Of a DNA stretch of 64,000 nt, positions 1 to 7,623 are shown one piece after another. Origin of the DNA: Pontitalea aquivivens (GTDB lineage: Bacteria > Pseudomonadota > Alphaproteobacteria > Rhodobacterales > Rhodobacteraceae); the NCBI RefSeq assembly GCF_046507575.1, contig NZ_JBKFEY010000004.1:1-64000 (forward strand), read 5' to 3'. Position 1 is the first letter of the stretch, and each line of letters begins with the position of its first letter. The notes beneath the pieces were generated by a model that was not told where the DNA came from, did no database searches, and worked only from the letters and a program-made list of their open reading frames with translations. A program made the translations under genes and the position numbers.

Positions 1-1
1 A

Positions 2-400
2 CTGTCTCAAAGCTCTCCCGCGATCCACGTTCTGAAAGACCCGAACTGTGGCTGCTGCACAGCTTGGATCGAGATCCTCAAAGAGAACGGATTTAAGGTC
101 ACCACCGAGCGCAGCTTCGGCACCCTCCTGATCCGGCACAAGGTCGAGAACGGCATCCCCCAGAACATGACCTCCTGCCACACCGGCGAAATCGAGGGCT
201 ACATGATCGAAGGACACGTGCCGACGGCCGACATTCGACGGCTGCTATCCGAGCGCCCCGATGCCGTCGGTCTCGCCGTGCCTGGGATGCCTTACGGATC
301 ACCGGGCATGGGGCCAGAGGATGAGCGGGAAGCCTACGACGTGTTCCTGATCCTCGGAGATGGCAGGACGGAAATCTTCTCCAGCTACGAGGCTGCCTGA
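2..400 (+). CDS. DUF411 metal-binding protein, 5' end cut by window
   Basis: The reading frame is open from the first complete codon of the window to the TGA at 398-400, so only the C-terminal 132 residues are visible. Near the visible start is DPNCGCC followed by a Trp, the CxCC-type cysteine motif of the DUF411 family; later come SCHTG and a GHVPTADIRRLL segment, both typical of that family. DUF411 proteins are small periplasmic or soluble proteins found mainly next to copper and other metal resistance genes, and metal binding through the cysteines is inferred. The true start and any signal peptide lie outside the window. Its place beside a tRNA-derived att remnant suggests that it belongs to a mobile metal-resistance segment to the left. 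Family call is firm; function is inferred. Confidence 0.85.
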   Translation: MSQSSPAIHVLKDPNCGCCTAWIEILKENGFKVTTERSFGTLLIRHKVENGIPQNMTSCHTGEIEGYMIEGHVPTADIRRLLSERPDAVGLAVPGMPYGSPGMGPEDEREAYDVFLILGDGRTEIFSSYEAA

Positions 401-745
401 CGGCGCCGATCTCAGGATCGCTGTGGGGCCACTGCACAAACCTCACACCGCGCAGTCGCAGCGAAAGTCAGGAAAGTCCCGCATTGCTGACCTCCATCCT
501 TTGCGCAGCGACCGTCCGCTCTCCGCCCTTCGCGTCGAGACCGATCCAAGGGATGTAGGGATGGCTTTCGCGTTCGATGAACATCGCTTGTCAACGTCTG
601 GTCAACCCGCGAATGCGTCCCTGTGCGCACGTTGATCCGTCCAAATCCGGCGAGAAGCGCCGATAGTTCTCGAAAAAGTCTGCCGTCTCAAAGGCTTGCA
701 CGTTAAGTCTCTGAATAGAAAAGAGTCATGAGAATCAAAGAGTTC
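401..745. other. Gene-free stretch between DUF411 gene and tRNA remnant
   Basis: No convincing gene was found on either strand. Short open frames on both strands have arginine-rich compositions typical of GC-rich shadow frames and no recognisable motif. The last 60 bases before the tRNA fragment are clearly more AT-rich than the surroundings, which fits the outer end of an integrated element, but no integrase gene is visible here. Confidence 0.5.
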
Positions 746-792
746 GGCTCATAACCTGAAGGCCGCAGGTTCAAATCCTGCCCCCGCAACCA
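746..792 (+). other. 3' part of initiator tRNA-Met (probable att-site remnant)
   Basis: From GGCTCATAACCTGAAGG to CCCGCAACCA the sequence matches the anticodon loop (CAT), variable loop, T arm, acceptor 3' strand and encoded CCA of bacterial initiator tRNA-Met. The 5' half is absent: the bases before 746 do not pair with the anticodon 3' strand, and no D arm is present, so this is not a functional tRNA gene. A copy of just the tRNA 3' end is what site-specific integration of an island or phage into a tRNA gene leaves at its distal end. A terminator follows as it would after the original gene, so the right side is probably the native chromosome and the left side the element. The intact gene is not in the window. 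Confidence 0.75.
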
Positions 793-825
793 CTCCAAGG
801 CACGCCGACATTCCAAAGGCTTATG

Positions 826-857
826 AAAAGGCCCCGCGCGCTTCGCCGGGGCCTTTT
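826..857 (+). terminator. Intrinsic terminator after tRNA remnant
   Basis: AAAAGGCCCCG at 826-836 pairs with CGGGGCCTTTT at 847-857, giving an 11-bp stem with a short loop followed by TTGTTTT. It lies 34 bases after the tRNA CCA and is probably the original terminator of the initiator tRNA gene. Confidence 0.8.
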
Positions 858-937
858 GTTTTGACTCGAGCTGGACTCAAAGTTTGACCCCTGCTTGTGT
901 CAGCGCGACGGTCGAGATGCCGTCGACGTGCTCCACC

Positions 938-1000
938 GTCACCGGTACCGTCCGCGTGCGGCGTCAGCACGATCTTCTCGATCAGGCCACGGATCGCGCC
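938..1000 (-). pseudogene. Fragment of a site-specific recombinase
   Basis: On the minus strand the frame reads IRGLIEKIVLTP followed by HADG, which resembles the conserved C-terminal segment of large serine recombinases/resolvases common in Rhodobacterales. The reading frame cannot be extended into a full gene on either side, and the copy is directly abutted by the IS3 fragment. It is interpreted as debris of a mobile-element recombinase. The identification rests on about 20 residues, so it is tentative. Confidence 0.4.
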
Positions 1001-1034
1001 TCCTGGGCTTCCTCCATACCCTTGCTCTCAGCCA

Positions 1035-1094
1035 GCGGCACATAGCCCTGACAGAGAATTGTCCGCGATGCTCGGCCACGAACGTGTATCTCAT
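1035..1094 (-). pseudogene. Truncated transposase OrfB (first 20 codons)
   Basis: The frame MRYTFVAEHRGQFSVRAMCR is the standard start of IS3-family OrfB integrases. After the Arg at 1035 the sequence no longer matches the family. The whole catalytic DDE core is gone. Confidence 0.7.
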
Positions 1095-1360
1095 TTTGCA
1101 TCCCTGGCGAAATACGCGGTCGCCTTTTTTAAGATATCCCGCTCCTCCGTCACTCTCAGGAGCTCGCGCTTGAGTCGACGGATTTCGGCCTCTTTCTCGG
1201 CGTCACCAGATGACGCCTTCGCGAACGTCTTCTTCCAGGCGTAGAACGAATGCGTGCTGACCCCCAGGCGCTCCGACACTTCCCTGACCGGGTAGCCCCT
1301 CTCTGTGATCTGCGCGACGGCATCTCGCTTGAGATCGTCACTGAACTTGCTGCTGCTCAT
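1091..1360 (-). CDS. IS3-family transposase OrfA
   Basis: This 89-residue protein has the usual OrfA layout: a basic helix-turn-helix (about residues 18-45, with REVSERLGVSTHSFYAWKK) followed by a leucine-zipper-like helix (about 55-80, RRLKRELLRVTEERDILKK) and the typical YFARDAK end. In intact elements OrfA is joined to OrfB by programmed frameshifting; here the stop codon overlaps an OrfB start in an ATGA arrangement, but OrfB is truncated. OrfA may still bind the left terminal repeat, but transposition is not expected. Confidence 0.88.
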   Translation of the reverse strand: MSSSKFSDDLKRDAVAQITERGYPVREVSERLGVSTHSFYAWKKTFAKASSGDAEKEAEIRRLKRELLRVTEERDILKKATAYFARDAK

Positions 1361-1565
1361 CAGGGCCTCCTTGCCTCAAAATTGGCGAAGAAGGCGTCCA
1401 CGATACACGGGGCAATTCAGATTTAGGTGATTCGAAGCGCAGGCGACGCGCCAGATTTCGAGCGTTTCGTTTTGGCGAAGTTTGCTACAATTTTGGTAAG
1501 TAATTGATTTAAAATGTTATTTTGTTATTGATTTGAAGCGAATTCTAACACAGACTTTTCGCTAC

Positions 1566-1607
1566 AGAGGTCAACAAAGACCTCTAACAGTCAAGGCATC
1601 GAAGCCT
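1566..1607 (+). promoter_or_regulatory. ANTAR-type two-hexaloop RNA leader of the ami operon
   Basis: Two adjacent hairpins are visible. The first is AGAGGTC (1566-1572), loop AACAAA (1573-1578), GACCTCT (1579-1585), a perfect 7-bp stem. The second is AGGC (1594-1597), loop ATCGAA (1598-1603), GCCT (1604-1607). ANTAR antiterminators recognise paired hairpins with six-base loops that have A at position 1 and G at position 4; loop 2 fits fully and loop 1 keeps A1 only. The 3' strand of hairpin 2 is also the start of the terminator stem, so protein binding to the hairpins would block the terminator. The ANTAR protein AmiR is encoded at the end of the same operon. The promoter is not resolved but should lie in the AT-rich stretch of about 1480-1550. 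Confidence 0.75.
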
Positions 1608-1649
1608 CATGAAACCGCGTCAATGGCGACGTTGTTCATGGGGCTTTTT
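1602..1649 (+). terminator. Regulated intrinsic terminator in ami leader
   Basis: AAGCCTCATGAA (1602-1613) pairs with TTCATGGGGCTT (1635-1646) through 12 base pairs, one a G-T wobble, followed by a TTTTT run to 1649. A small inner helix (CGTC/GACG) can stack within the loop. The stem competes with the second hexaloop hairpin for bases 1602-1607. It lies 49 bases upstream of the first structural gene, so transcription of the entire transporter-amidase operon would end here without AmiR. Confidence 0.8.
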
Positions 1650-1697
1650 CGTTTGCCCGGCATAATAAAAATCATCACCAACATGGGAGAAGTTCCG

Positions 1698-2942
1698 ATG
1701 AAGCGTCGGAGTTTTGTCAAAGGCCTTGGTGCCTTTGGAACAGTGGCCGCCTCTGGCGGTCTGGCCGCGCCTTCCCTGATCCTGGGGACCCGTTCCGCCT
1801 ACGCCCAGAACGGGGAAATCCCGGTGGGTCTCCTGTTCTCGCTGACGGGCGCGGTCGCTGTGGTCGAACGCACCCTGCATGACGCCGCGCTGATGGCCAT
1901 CGAAGAGATCAACGCAGCCGGCGGGGTCCATGGCATGCAGCTCAAGACCTTCATCGAAGATCCCGCCTCTGACCCTGCGACCTATGCGGATCGCGCTCGT
2001 CGCCTGATGATCCGTGATAATTGTGTCAGCGTCTTTGGTTCCTACACATCGGCCAGCCGCCAGGCGGTGCTTCCGGTCGTGGAAAGCCGCAACAACCTTT
2101 ACTGGTACCCGACGCTTTATGAGGGGCGTGAATGTTCGCGCAACATCATGTATGGTGGTGCTGTGCCGAACCAGCAGCAGCAGGACTTCGTTCCGTGGCT
2201 GTTTGAGAATTTTGGCGGTCGGTTCTATCTGATCGGCAACAATTACGTTTATCCGAAGGAAGAAAACAACGTCTGCAAGATGCTGCTTGGCCAACTGGGC
2301 GGCGAGGTGGTGCATGAGGAATATGTGCCGCTTGGCCATTCGGACTTCAGCTCTGTGATCAATCGTATCCGCTCTGAAAAACCCGACGTGATCTTTTGTA
2401 CCTTGGTAGGCGACAGCGATGTGGCATTCCAGCGCCAGTATCACGCCGCAGGCTTCAACCCCGAGGAAATGCCGGTCGCCTCGCTCACGCGATCCGAGGT
2501 TGAAGTCGCTGCGATCGGTGGTGAGGCGGCGGTGGGGCATTTTTCGTCCGCGCCCTATTTCATGGGCCATTCGTCGCCTGAAAATGAGCGTTTCGTTGAG
2601 GCGTACAAAGCCCGGTGGGGCGGTGACCAGGTCACCCATTTCGTCTCGGAGGCGGCTTATTTCCAAGTCTACCAGTTCAAGGCGGCGCTGGAAAAACTTG
2701 ACCCCGCGAACATTACGCCGCAGGCAATCCGCGATGCGGCGGTGGGTCTGACGGTGACGGCGCCGCAGGGTGAGGTTCTGGTAGATCCCAACCTGCATAC
2801 CCATCTCTGGCCCAAGATTGCCCGCTGGAAGAGTGACGGTCAGGCCGAGATCCTGATCCAGTCCGCAGAGCGTGTCGCCCCAGACCCCTACTGGGCCTAT
2901 GAGGGCGAGACCTGCACGGGCGAGGGCCTCGTTCGCAGTTGA
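1698..2942 (+). CDS. Amide/urea-type ABC transporter substrate-binding protein
   Basis: This 414-residue protein is the periplasmic receptor of the importer encoded downstream. It starts with a twin-arginine signal (KRRSFVK, hydrophobic stretch, likely cleavage after SAYA near residue 38), so it should be exported folded. The mature part is a type I periplasmic-binding fold of the UrtA/FmdD/AmiC family, with LFSLTGA near its N terminus and the YPTLYEG ligand-pocket signature. The ATG at 1698 is chosen because GGAG lies just upstream and because the longer frame from 1533 would place the leader hairpins and terminator inside a coding region. A hairpin follows the gene. Substrate is inferred from the amidase in the operon: short-chain amides, possibly also urea. 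Confidence 0.9.
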   Translation: MKRRSFVKGLGAFGTVAASGGLAAPSLILGTRSAYAQNGEIPVGLLFSLTGAVAVVERTLHDAALMAIEEINAAGGVHGMQLKTFIEDPASDPATYADRARRLMIRDNCVSVFGSYTSASRQAVLPVVESRNNLYWYPTLYEGRECSRNIMYGGAVPNQQQQDFVPWLFENFGGRFYLIGNNYVYPKEENNVCKMLLGQLGGEVVHEEYVPLGHSDFSSVINRIRSEKPDVIFCTLVGDSDVAFQRQYHAAGFNPEEMPVASLTRSEVEVAAIGGEAAVGHFSSAPYFMGHSSPENERFVEAYKARWGGDQVTHFVSEAAYFQVYQFKAALEKLDPANITPQAIRDAAVGLTVTAPQGEVLVDPNLHTHLWPKIARWKSDGQAEILIQSAERVAPDPYWAYEGETCTGEGLVRS

Positions 2943-2954
2943 TGGACGGCTGAC

Positions 2955-2981
2955 GCCGGGGGGGCGATGCGCTTCCCCGGC
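2955..2981 (+). other. Intercistronic mRNA hairpin after binding-protein gene
   Basis: GCCGGGG (2955-2961) pairs with CCCCGGC (2975-2981). There is no T run, so it is not a terminator. Such hairpins often protect the 3' end of the binding-protein message and so raise its amount over the membrane subunits; that role is inferred. Confidence 0.5.
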
Positions 2982-3095
2982 CCCCTCTCTCATAACTTTC
3001 GCAGCACCGATACCGGGGACCCACCCGGCACCGGACATTCCTGTCTTGCCTGGCGCAAGGCGGACAACGGCAAGCGACAACAGCGACGGAACGGT

Positions 3096-3965
3096 ATGGA
3101 CACGATCTTCAATCAGTTGTTCGCCGGCGTCAGCATGGCCTCCATACTTCTGATGGTGGCGCTGGGGCTGGCGATCATTTACGGCGCGATGGGCGTCATC
3201 AATCTGGCGCATGGCGAATTCGTCATGCTGGGCGCCTATGTCACCTGGGCGATGCAGACTTACCTGGGAACCGGGCTTCTGATGGCCCTGCCGGTCGTCT
3301 TCGTGTTGATCGGCTTTGTTGGCTGGGGAATAGAACGAACGGTCGTTCACCGCCTTTACCGCAGGCCTCTCGATACGATTCTGGCCACCTGGGGTATCGG
3401 CATCGTGCTGCAGCAACTTGTGCGCATGGGCATCGGGCCGGAATCGCGTTTCATCGCGGGGCCATCCTTTCTGCAGGGCAACCTGACGATCGGCAATGTG
3501 GTGATGTCGAACTATCGCATCTTTGTGGTGCTGTTTTCGGCTGCAGTGCTGGTGGCGACCTGGGCGCTACTGACGCGCACCGAATTCGGCAAGAAGTTGC
3601 GGGCCGTCATCCAAAATCGTGAGATCTCGGAATGTTACGGGGTTCGCGCAGAAAAGGTCTATGCCCTGACCTTCGCCTATGGCGCGGGGCTGGCGGGCGT
3701 GGCCGGGGCCCTGATTGCCCCGTTGGTCAGCACCACACCGGCGATGGGCACCTATCTGGTGGTGGACGCCTTCCTGGTCGTCATTATCGGGGGGGTCGGC
3801 TCGATCGTGGGGACGGCTGTGGCCGCAGGCGCGGTGGGCGAGGCGACTGCATTCTTTTCGCTTCTGATGAACGACACGCTGGGGCGGATCGCCGTCCTTG
3901 TCGCAATCATCCTGTTCATCCGACTACGTCCCAACGGGCTGTTCCCGCAGTCTGTGCGCCGCTGA
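3096..3965 (+). CDS. ABC transporter permease, UrtB/LivH-like
   Basis: This 289-residue integral membrane protein has about eight hydrophobic segments and the GAMGVINLAHGEFVMLGAY signature of branched-chain amino acid/urea-type (LivH, UrtB) permeases. It would form one half of the inner-membrane channel. The ATG at 3096 is chosen because homologues start just before the first membrane helix; the open frame continues upstream to 2967 but that part is Pro/Arg-rich and non-membrane. The gap of 153 bases after the binding-protein gene contains only a hairpin, so the genes are taken as co-transcribed. The next gene starts 10 bases after its stop. Confidence 0.9.
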   Translation: MDTIFNQLFAGVSMASILLMVALGLAIIYGAMGVINLAHGEFVMLGAYVTWAMQTYLGTGLLMALPVVFVLIGFVGWGIERTVVHRLYRRPLDTILATWGIGIVLQQLVRMGIGPESRFIAGPSFLQGNLTIGNVVMSNYRIFVVLFSAAVLVATWALLTRTEFGKKLRAVIQNREISECYGVRAEKVYALTFAYGAGLAGVAGALIAPLVSTTPAMGTYLVVDAFLVVIIGGVGSIVGTAVAAGAVGEATAFFSLLMNDTLGRIAVLVAIILFIRLRPNGLFPQSVRR

Positions 3966-3975
3966 GGAGGGCATC

Positions 3976-5076
3976 ATGAACCGGACCAACCGATACGACT
4001 TTCTGGGCTATGTTGCCTTTGCGCTTGTCATTCTTCTGGGCGTGCCCGCGCTTTTGGGCTTTGACGGGTTCGAGCTGAACACTTTTGCGCGCTATCTTAC
4101 GCTGGCGATGGTCGCAATGGCGCTAGCCCTGTCCTGGGGTACGGCGGGGTTGCTGAACCTTGGTCAGGCAACGACCTTTGGCATCGGCGCTTATGTCATG
4201 GCCATGCATCTGAAGCTGAAGGCCAGCGTCAACAATGTAGGCGGCATGCCCGACTTCATGGGCTGGAACAATGTCGAGACCCTGCCGTGGTTCTGGCTGC
4301 CGTTCCATTCGTTGCCAGTGACGCTGATCCTGGGGCTTGCGCTGCCTGCGCTGCTGGCGGGGCTGATGGGCGTCTTCATGTTTCGCGCCCGGATCACCGG
4401 GGTGTTCGTGGCGATCATCACCCTTGCCTTCATGGTCGCGTTGCAGCTGCTTTTCATTGAGGAACAACGATATACGGGCGGGCAGAATGGCCTGACGGGT
4501 CTTGCGCCACTGCAACTTGGCGGCTGGACGGTCGATACCTACAGCTTGTCGTTCTATTACCTCGTTTCGGGCTGTCTGATTGCCGCGCTGCTTCTGGGTG
4601 CGCTGGTGACGCGCAGCAAGGTCGGGCTGATCCTGCGCGCGATCCGAGAAGACAACATGCGTGTGCGCTATTTCGGCTATGACGTGGCGCGTTACGAGAC
4701 GGTGGTGTTCTGCATCTCGGCCGCCATCGCAGGTTGGGCGGGGATGCTTTATGCGCTGGTTCTCGAATTCGCTTCGCCCACCTATATGGGCGTCGCTTTC
4801 AGCCTGGGCATCGTGATCTGGGTCGCCGTCGGCGGGCGGGAATCCCTTCTTGGCGCAGCGGTGGGTGCGATCCTTGTGAACCTTGCCGAGGGCCGGCTGT
4901 CGGACCTGTTCGTCGAGGGCTGGCTGTTAATCCTGGGCCTGATGTTCATCTTCTTTGTCCTGTTTCTGCCGCGCGGGCTTTACGGCCTGGTGCGCGGTGC
5001 AACCGAAGCGCTCGGCCGGGGCAGAAACGCACAGCGTGACGCCGATGCCATCAAGATCGAGGACCCCGCCAGATGA
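3976..5076 (+). CDS. ABC transporter permease, UrtC/LivM-like
   Basis: The second channel subunit has 366 residues and about ten membrane segments. Its N-terminal half contains LSWGTAGLLNLGQATTFGIG, the LivM/UrtC signature, and a cytoplasmic loop RAIREDNMRVRYFGYD that couples to the ATPases. A strong ribosome site GAGGAGG at 3964-3970 sets the ATG at 3976. A large loop after the third helix (about residues 70-105), including a PDFMGW segment, matches UrtC rather than LivM proteins. Its stop overlaps the next start by four bases (ATGA), pointing to coupled translation with the ATPase gene. Confidence 0.9.
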   Translation: MNRTNRYDFLGYVAFALVILLGVPALLGFDGFELNTFARYLTLAMVAMALALSWGTAGLLNLGQATTFGIGAYVMAMHLKLKASVNNVGGMPDFMGWNNVETLPWFWLPFHSLPVTLILGLALPALLAGLMGVFMFRARITGVFVAIITLAFMVALQLLFIEEQRYTGGQNGLTGLAPLQLGGWTVDTYSLSFYYLVSGCLIAALLLGALVTRSKVGLILRAIREDNMRVRYFGYDVARYETVVFCISAAIAGWAGMLYALVLEFASPTYMGVAFSLGIVIWVAVGGRESLLGAAVGAILVNLAEGRLSDLFVEGWLLILGLMFIFFVLFLPRGLYGLVRGATEALGRGRNAQRDADAIKIEDPAR

Positions 5077-5804
5077 CCGGTATTCTTGAAGTTTGTGACC
5101 TTTCCGTCCAGTTTGGCGGGCTAAAGGCGGTCAACGCCGTGTCGCTGCAGATCCAGAAGGGTGAATTGCGCTGCCTTTTGGGGCCGAATGGCGCGGGTAA
5201 ATCCACTACGCTGGACCTGATCTGCGGCAAGACGCGGGCGACCTCGGGGCAGATCCTGTTCGACGGCCATGACATCACCTGGCTCAAGGAATACCGCCGG
5301 GCGCGGCTGGGGATCGGGCGCAAGTTCCAGGTGCCGTCGGTTTTCAAGGAACTGACGGTTCTGGAAAATCTTGAAGTCGCACAATCGCGCAAGGCAGGTG
5401 TGCTTGACACCATTCGTGTTTTTCGCACGCCGGTGCGCGGCCGCATTCTTGAGGTGCTGGACCGCGTCGGGCTGGCCGACCATGTCGACATTCGGGCGGG
5501 CAACCTGTCGCACGGGCAGACCCAGTGGCTGGAAATTGCCATGCTGCTGGCCCAGGATAGCAAGCTTATTCTGATGGATGAGCCGACCGCCGGAATGACC
5601 ATTCAGGAGACGTTGAAGACCGCCGCGATCTTCAACGCGCTGAAGGGCGAACACACGATCATCGTGGTCGAACATGACATGCAGTTCGTTCGCGAAGTAG
5701 CCGAGCGGGTCACGGTGATGAACCAAGGCAGCGTTCTGGCCGATGGGTCAATCGCCGAAATCGAGGCCGACCCGCAGGTCAAGGCCGTCTATCTCGGACA
5801 TTGA
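5073..5804 (+). CDS. ABC transporter ATP-binding protein, UrtD-like
   Basis: This is one of the two cytoplasmic ATPases driving the importer, 243 residues. The Walker A motif is GPNGAGKST (residues 37-45), the signature is LSHGQTQWLEI (near 146) and Walker B is LILMDEPTAGM (near 166). The LSHGQ variant of the signature in place of LSGGQ is normal for UrtD and LivG-type proteins. It overlaps the upstream permease by ATGA and is followed after 7 bases by the second ATPase. Distinction between urea and amide specificity cannot be made from this subunit. Confidence 0.9.
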   Translation: MTGILEVCDLSVQFGGLKAVNAVSLQIQKGELRCLLGPNGAGKSTTLDLICGKTRATSGQILFDGHDITWLKEYRRARLGIGRKFQVPSVFKELTVLENLEVAQSRKAGVLDTIRVFRTPVRGRILEVLDRVGLADHVDIRAGNLSHGQTQWLEIAMLLAQDSKLILMDEPTAGMTIQETLKTAAIFNALKGEHTIIVVEHDMQFVREVAERVTVMNQGSVLADGSIAEIEADPQVKAVYLGH

Positions 5805-5811
5805 GGATCAG

Positions 5812-6510
5812 ATGATGATCGAGGCAAAGAACCTCTTTTCCTATTACGGCAAGAGCCCTGTCCTGCAGGATGTCAGTTTTTCCCTGCACAAGGGTGAGCT
5901 GCTTAGCGTGCTGGGGCGCAATGGGGTGGGCAAGACCACGCTGATGCGCAGCTTCATGGGGCTGACTGACCGGTTGGACGGCAGTCTGTTTTTCGACGGC
6001 CATGACATCGCGCGGATGAGCACGCCCGACCGGGCCATGCTGGGCATTGGCTATATTCCGCAGGGACGTGAAATTATCCCGCGCTTTACCGTGCGTGAGA
6101 ATATCGTGATGGGTACCTATGCCCGCTGCGACGGCCGCCGCGATATGCCCGAATTCGTCTTCGAGTTGTTCCCGATCCTGAAGGAATTCCTGGATCGGCG
6201 CGGGGGTGATTTGTCCGGCGGCCAGCAGCAGCAGTTGGCCATTGCCCGCGCATTGGCGATGGACCCGCAGTTGCTGATCCTGGATGAGCCGACCGAAGGC
6301 ATTCAGCCCAACATCGTCCAGCAGATTCATGACGTGATCGTGCGGCTGAACCGCGAATTCGGTCTGACGATCGTGCTTGTTGAACAGAACGTGCCCTTTG
6401 CGCGTGCCGTTTCGGACCGCTTTCTCGTCATCGACAAGGGCCGCGTCGTCATCAGTGGCGCGGGGTCCGAGCTGACCGATGAGATTGCCGACAAGCACCT
6501 GACTTTCTGA
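5812..6510 (+). CDS. ABC transporter ATP-binding protein, UrtE-like
   Basis: The second ATPase, 232 residues, has Walker A GRNGVGKTT (35-43), signature LSGGQQQQLAIARAL (near 134) and Walker B LLILDEPTEGIQ. The start at 5812 (tandem ATG) lies 7 bases after the previous stop; an upstream in-frame ATG at 5743 would overlap UrtD-like coding extensively and is rejected. The TEGIQP after Walker B and the VLVEQNV ending are typical of UrtE/LivF proteins. With the preceding gene it forms the heterodimeric motor. A small GC hairpin (6513-6527) lies between this gene and amiE. Confidence 0.9.
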   Translation: MMIEAKNLFSYYGKSPVLQDVSFSLHKGELLSVLGRNGVGKTTLMRSFMGLTDRLDGSLFFDGHDIARMSTPDRAMLGIGYIPQGREIIPRFTVRENIVMGTYARCDGRRDMPEFVFELFPILKEFLDRRGGDLSGGQQQQLAIARALAMDPQLLILDEPTEGIQPNIVQQIHDVIVRLNREFGLTIVLVEQNVPFARAVSDRFLVIDKGRVVISGAGSELTDEIADKHLTF

Positions 6511-6568
6511 CACCGGGGGGAACCCGGCGTCATCCTGACCAGATCCAACCAGAGAGGAGAAGCCGAAT

Positions 6569-7609
6569 ATGAGACACGGCGACATTTCATCCAGCCCCAG
6601 CACCGTCGGCGTGGCGGTGGTCAATTACAAGATGCCCCGCCTTCACACGAAGGCCGAAGTCATGGAGAATGCGAACAAGATCGCGGACATGATCGTGGGC
6701 ATGAAGCAGGGCCTGCCTGGCATGGACCTGATCGTGTTCCCCGAATATTCGCTTCAGGGCATCATGTATGATGAAAAAGAGATGTATGAGACGGCGGTGA
6801 CGATCCCCGGCGACGAGACCGAGGTCTTCGCCCGGGCCTGTCGCAAGGCCAATGTCTGGGGCATCTTCTCGCTGACCGGCGAACGCCATGAGGAGCATCC
6901 CCGCAAACCGCCCTACAACACCCTCATCCTGATGAACAACAAGGGCGAGATCGTCTCGAAATATCGCAAGATCCTGCCCTGGTGCCCGATCGAGGGCTGG
7001 TATCCCGGTGGGACGACGCATGTAGCCGAAGGACCGAAGGGCCTGAAGGTGGCGATGATCATCTGTGATGATGGCAACTATCCCGAAATTTGGCGCGACT
7101 GCGCAATGAAGGGGGCCGAGCTGATAGTCCGCTGCCAGGGCTACATGTATCCGGCCAAGGACCAGCAGGTAATCATGGCCAAGGCCATGGCATGGGCAAA
7201 CAACTGCTATGTCGCGGTGGCCAATGCGGCAGGCTTCGACGGGGTCTACACCTATTTCGGCCATTCGGCGATCATCGGCTTTGATGGCCGCACGCTGGGC
7301 GAATGCGGCGAAGAGGAATATGGCATCCAGTATGCCCAGCTCTCGATCCCCGAGATCCGGGATGCCCGCGCCAACGACCAGTCGCAAAACCATCTCTTCA
7401 AGCTTCTGCATCGTGGCTACACGGGTGTCCATGCGGCGGGGGATGGCGATCACGGGGTGGCCGACTGCCCGTTCGAATTCTACCGGACCTGGGTCACCGA
7501 CGCACAGAAGGCGCGCGAGCAGGTCGAGGCCTTCACCCGCACCACCGTGGGCGTGGCCTCTTGCCCGGTGGGCAGCCTGCCGACGGCGGCCAAGGAAAAG
7601 GAAGCCTGA
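6569..7609 (+). CDS. amiE: Aliphatic amidase AmiE
   Basis: AmiE hydrolyses short-chain aliphatic amides such as acetamide and propionamide to the acid and ammonia (EC 3.5.1.4) in the cytoplasm. The protein has 346 residues, exactly the length of the Pseudomonas aeruginosa enzyme, and is near-identical to it over long stretches. The nitrilase-superfamily catalytic residues are all present: Glu59 (FPEYS), Lys134 (KYRK), Glu142 (CPIEGW) and nucleophile Cys166 (IICDDGN). The ribosome site GAGAGGAGA sits before the ATG. Its place between importer genes and the ami regulators indicates that the importer feeds this enzyme. The release of ammonia makes it a nitrogen-acquisition enzyme. Confidence 0.97.
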   Translation: MRHGDISSSPSTVGVAVVNYKMPRLHTKAEVMENANKIADMIVGMKQGLPGMDLIVFPEYSLQGIMYDEKEMYETAVTIPGDETEVFARACRKANVWGIFSLTGERHEEHPRKPPYNTLILMNNKGEIVSKYRKILPWCPIEGWYPGGTTHVAEGPKGLKVAMIICDDGNYPEIWRDCAMKGAELIVRCQGYMYPAKDQQVIMAKAMAWANNCYVAVANAAGFDGVYTYFGHSAIIGFDGRTLGECGEEEYGIQYAQLSIPEIRDARANDQSQNHLFKLLHRGYTGVHAAGDGDHGVADCPFEFYRTWVTDAQKAREQVEAFTRTTVGVASCPVGSLPTAAKEKEA

Positions 7610-7623
7610 GGGTTGATGCATCA

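Larger units (their letters stand above)
1035..1419 (-). mobile_element. Truncated IS3-family insertion sequence
   Basis: The minus strand carries a complete orfA and then only the first 20 codons of orfB, after which homology stops near 1035. Upstream of orfA the minus strand begins with TGAATTGCCCCGTG (end at 1419), which looks like the TGA-starting left terminal repeat of IS3-type elements. The right half of the element, including the DDE catalytic domain and the right repeat, is missing, so it cannot move on its own. The junction at about 1030-1035 leads straight into the recombinase fragment, showing that one element was broken by deletion or by recombination with another. Confidence 0.75.

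Noticed and set aside
1533..1697. Upstream extension of the receptor gene beginning at 1533
   Set aside because: It would translate the two leader hairpins and the terminator and add 55 residues before a perfect Tat signal peptide; the start at 1698 has its own GGAG.
1620..3416. 598-codon minus-strand open frame opposite the receptor and permease genes
   Set aside because: It is antisense to two genes with clear family motifs and has His/Arg-rich composition without any domain; a shadow of GC-biased codons.
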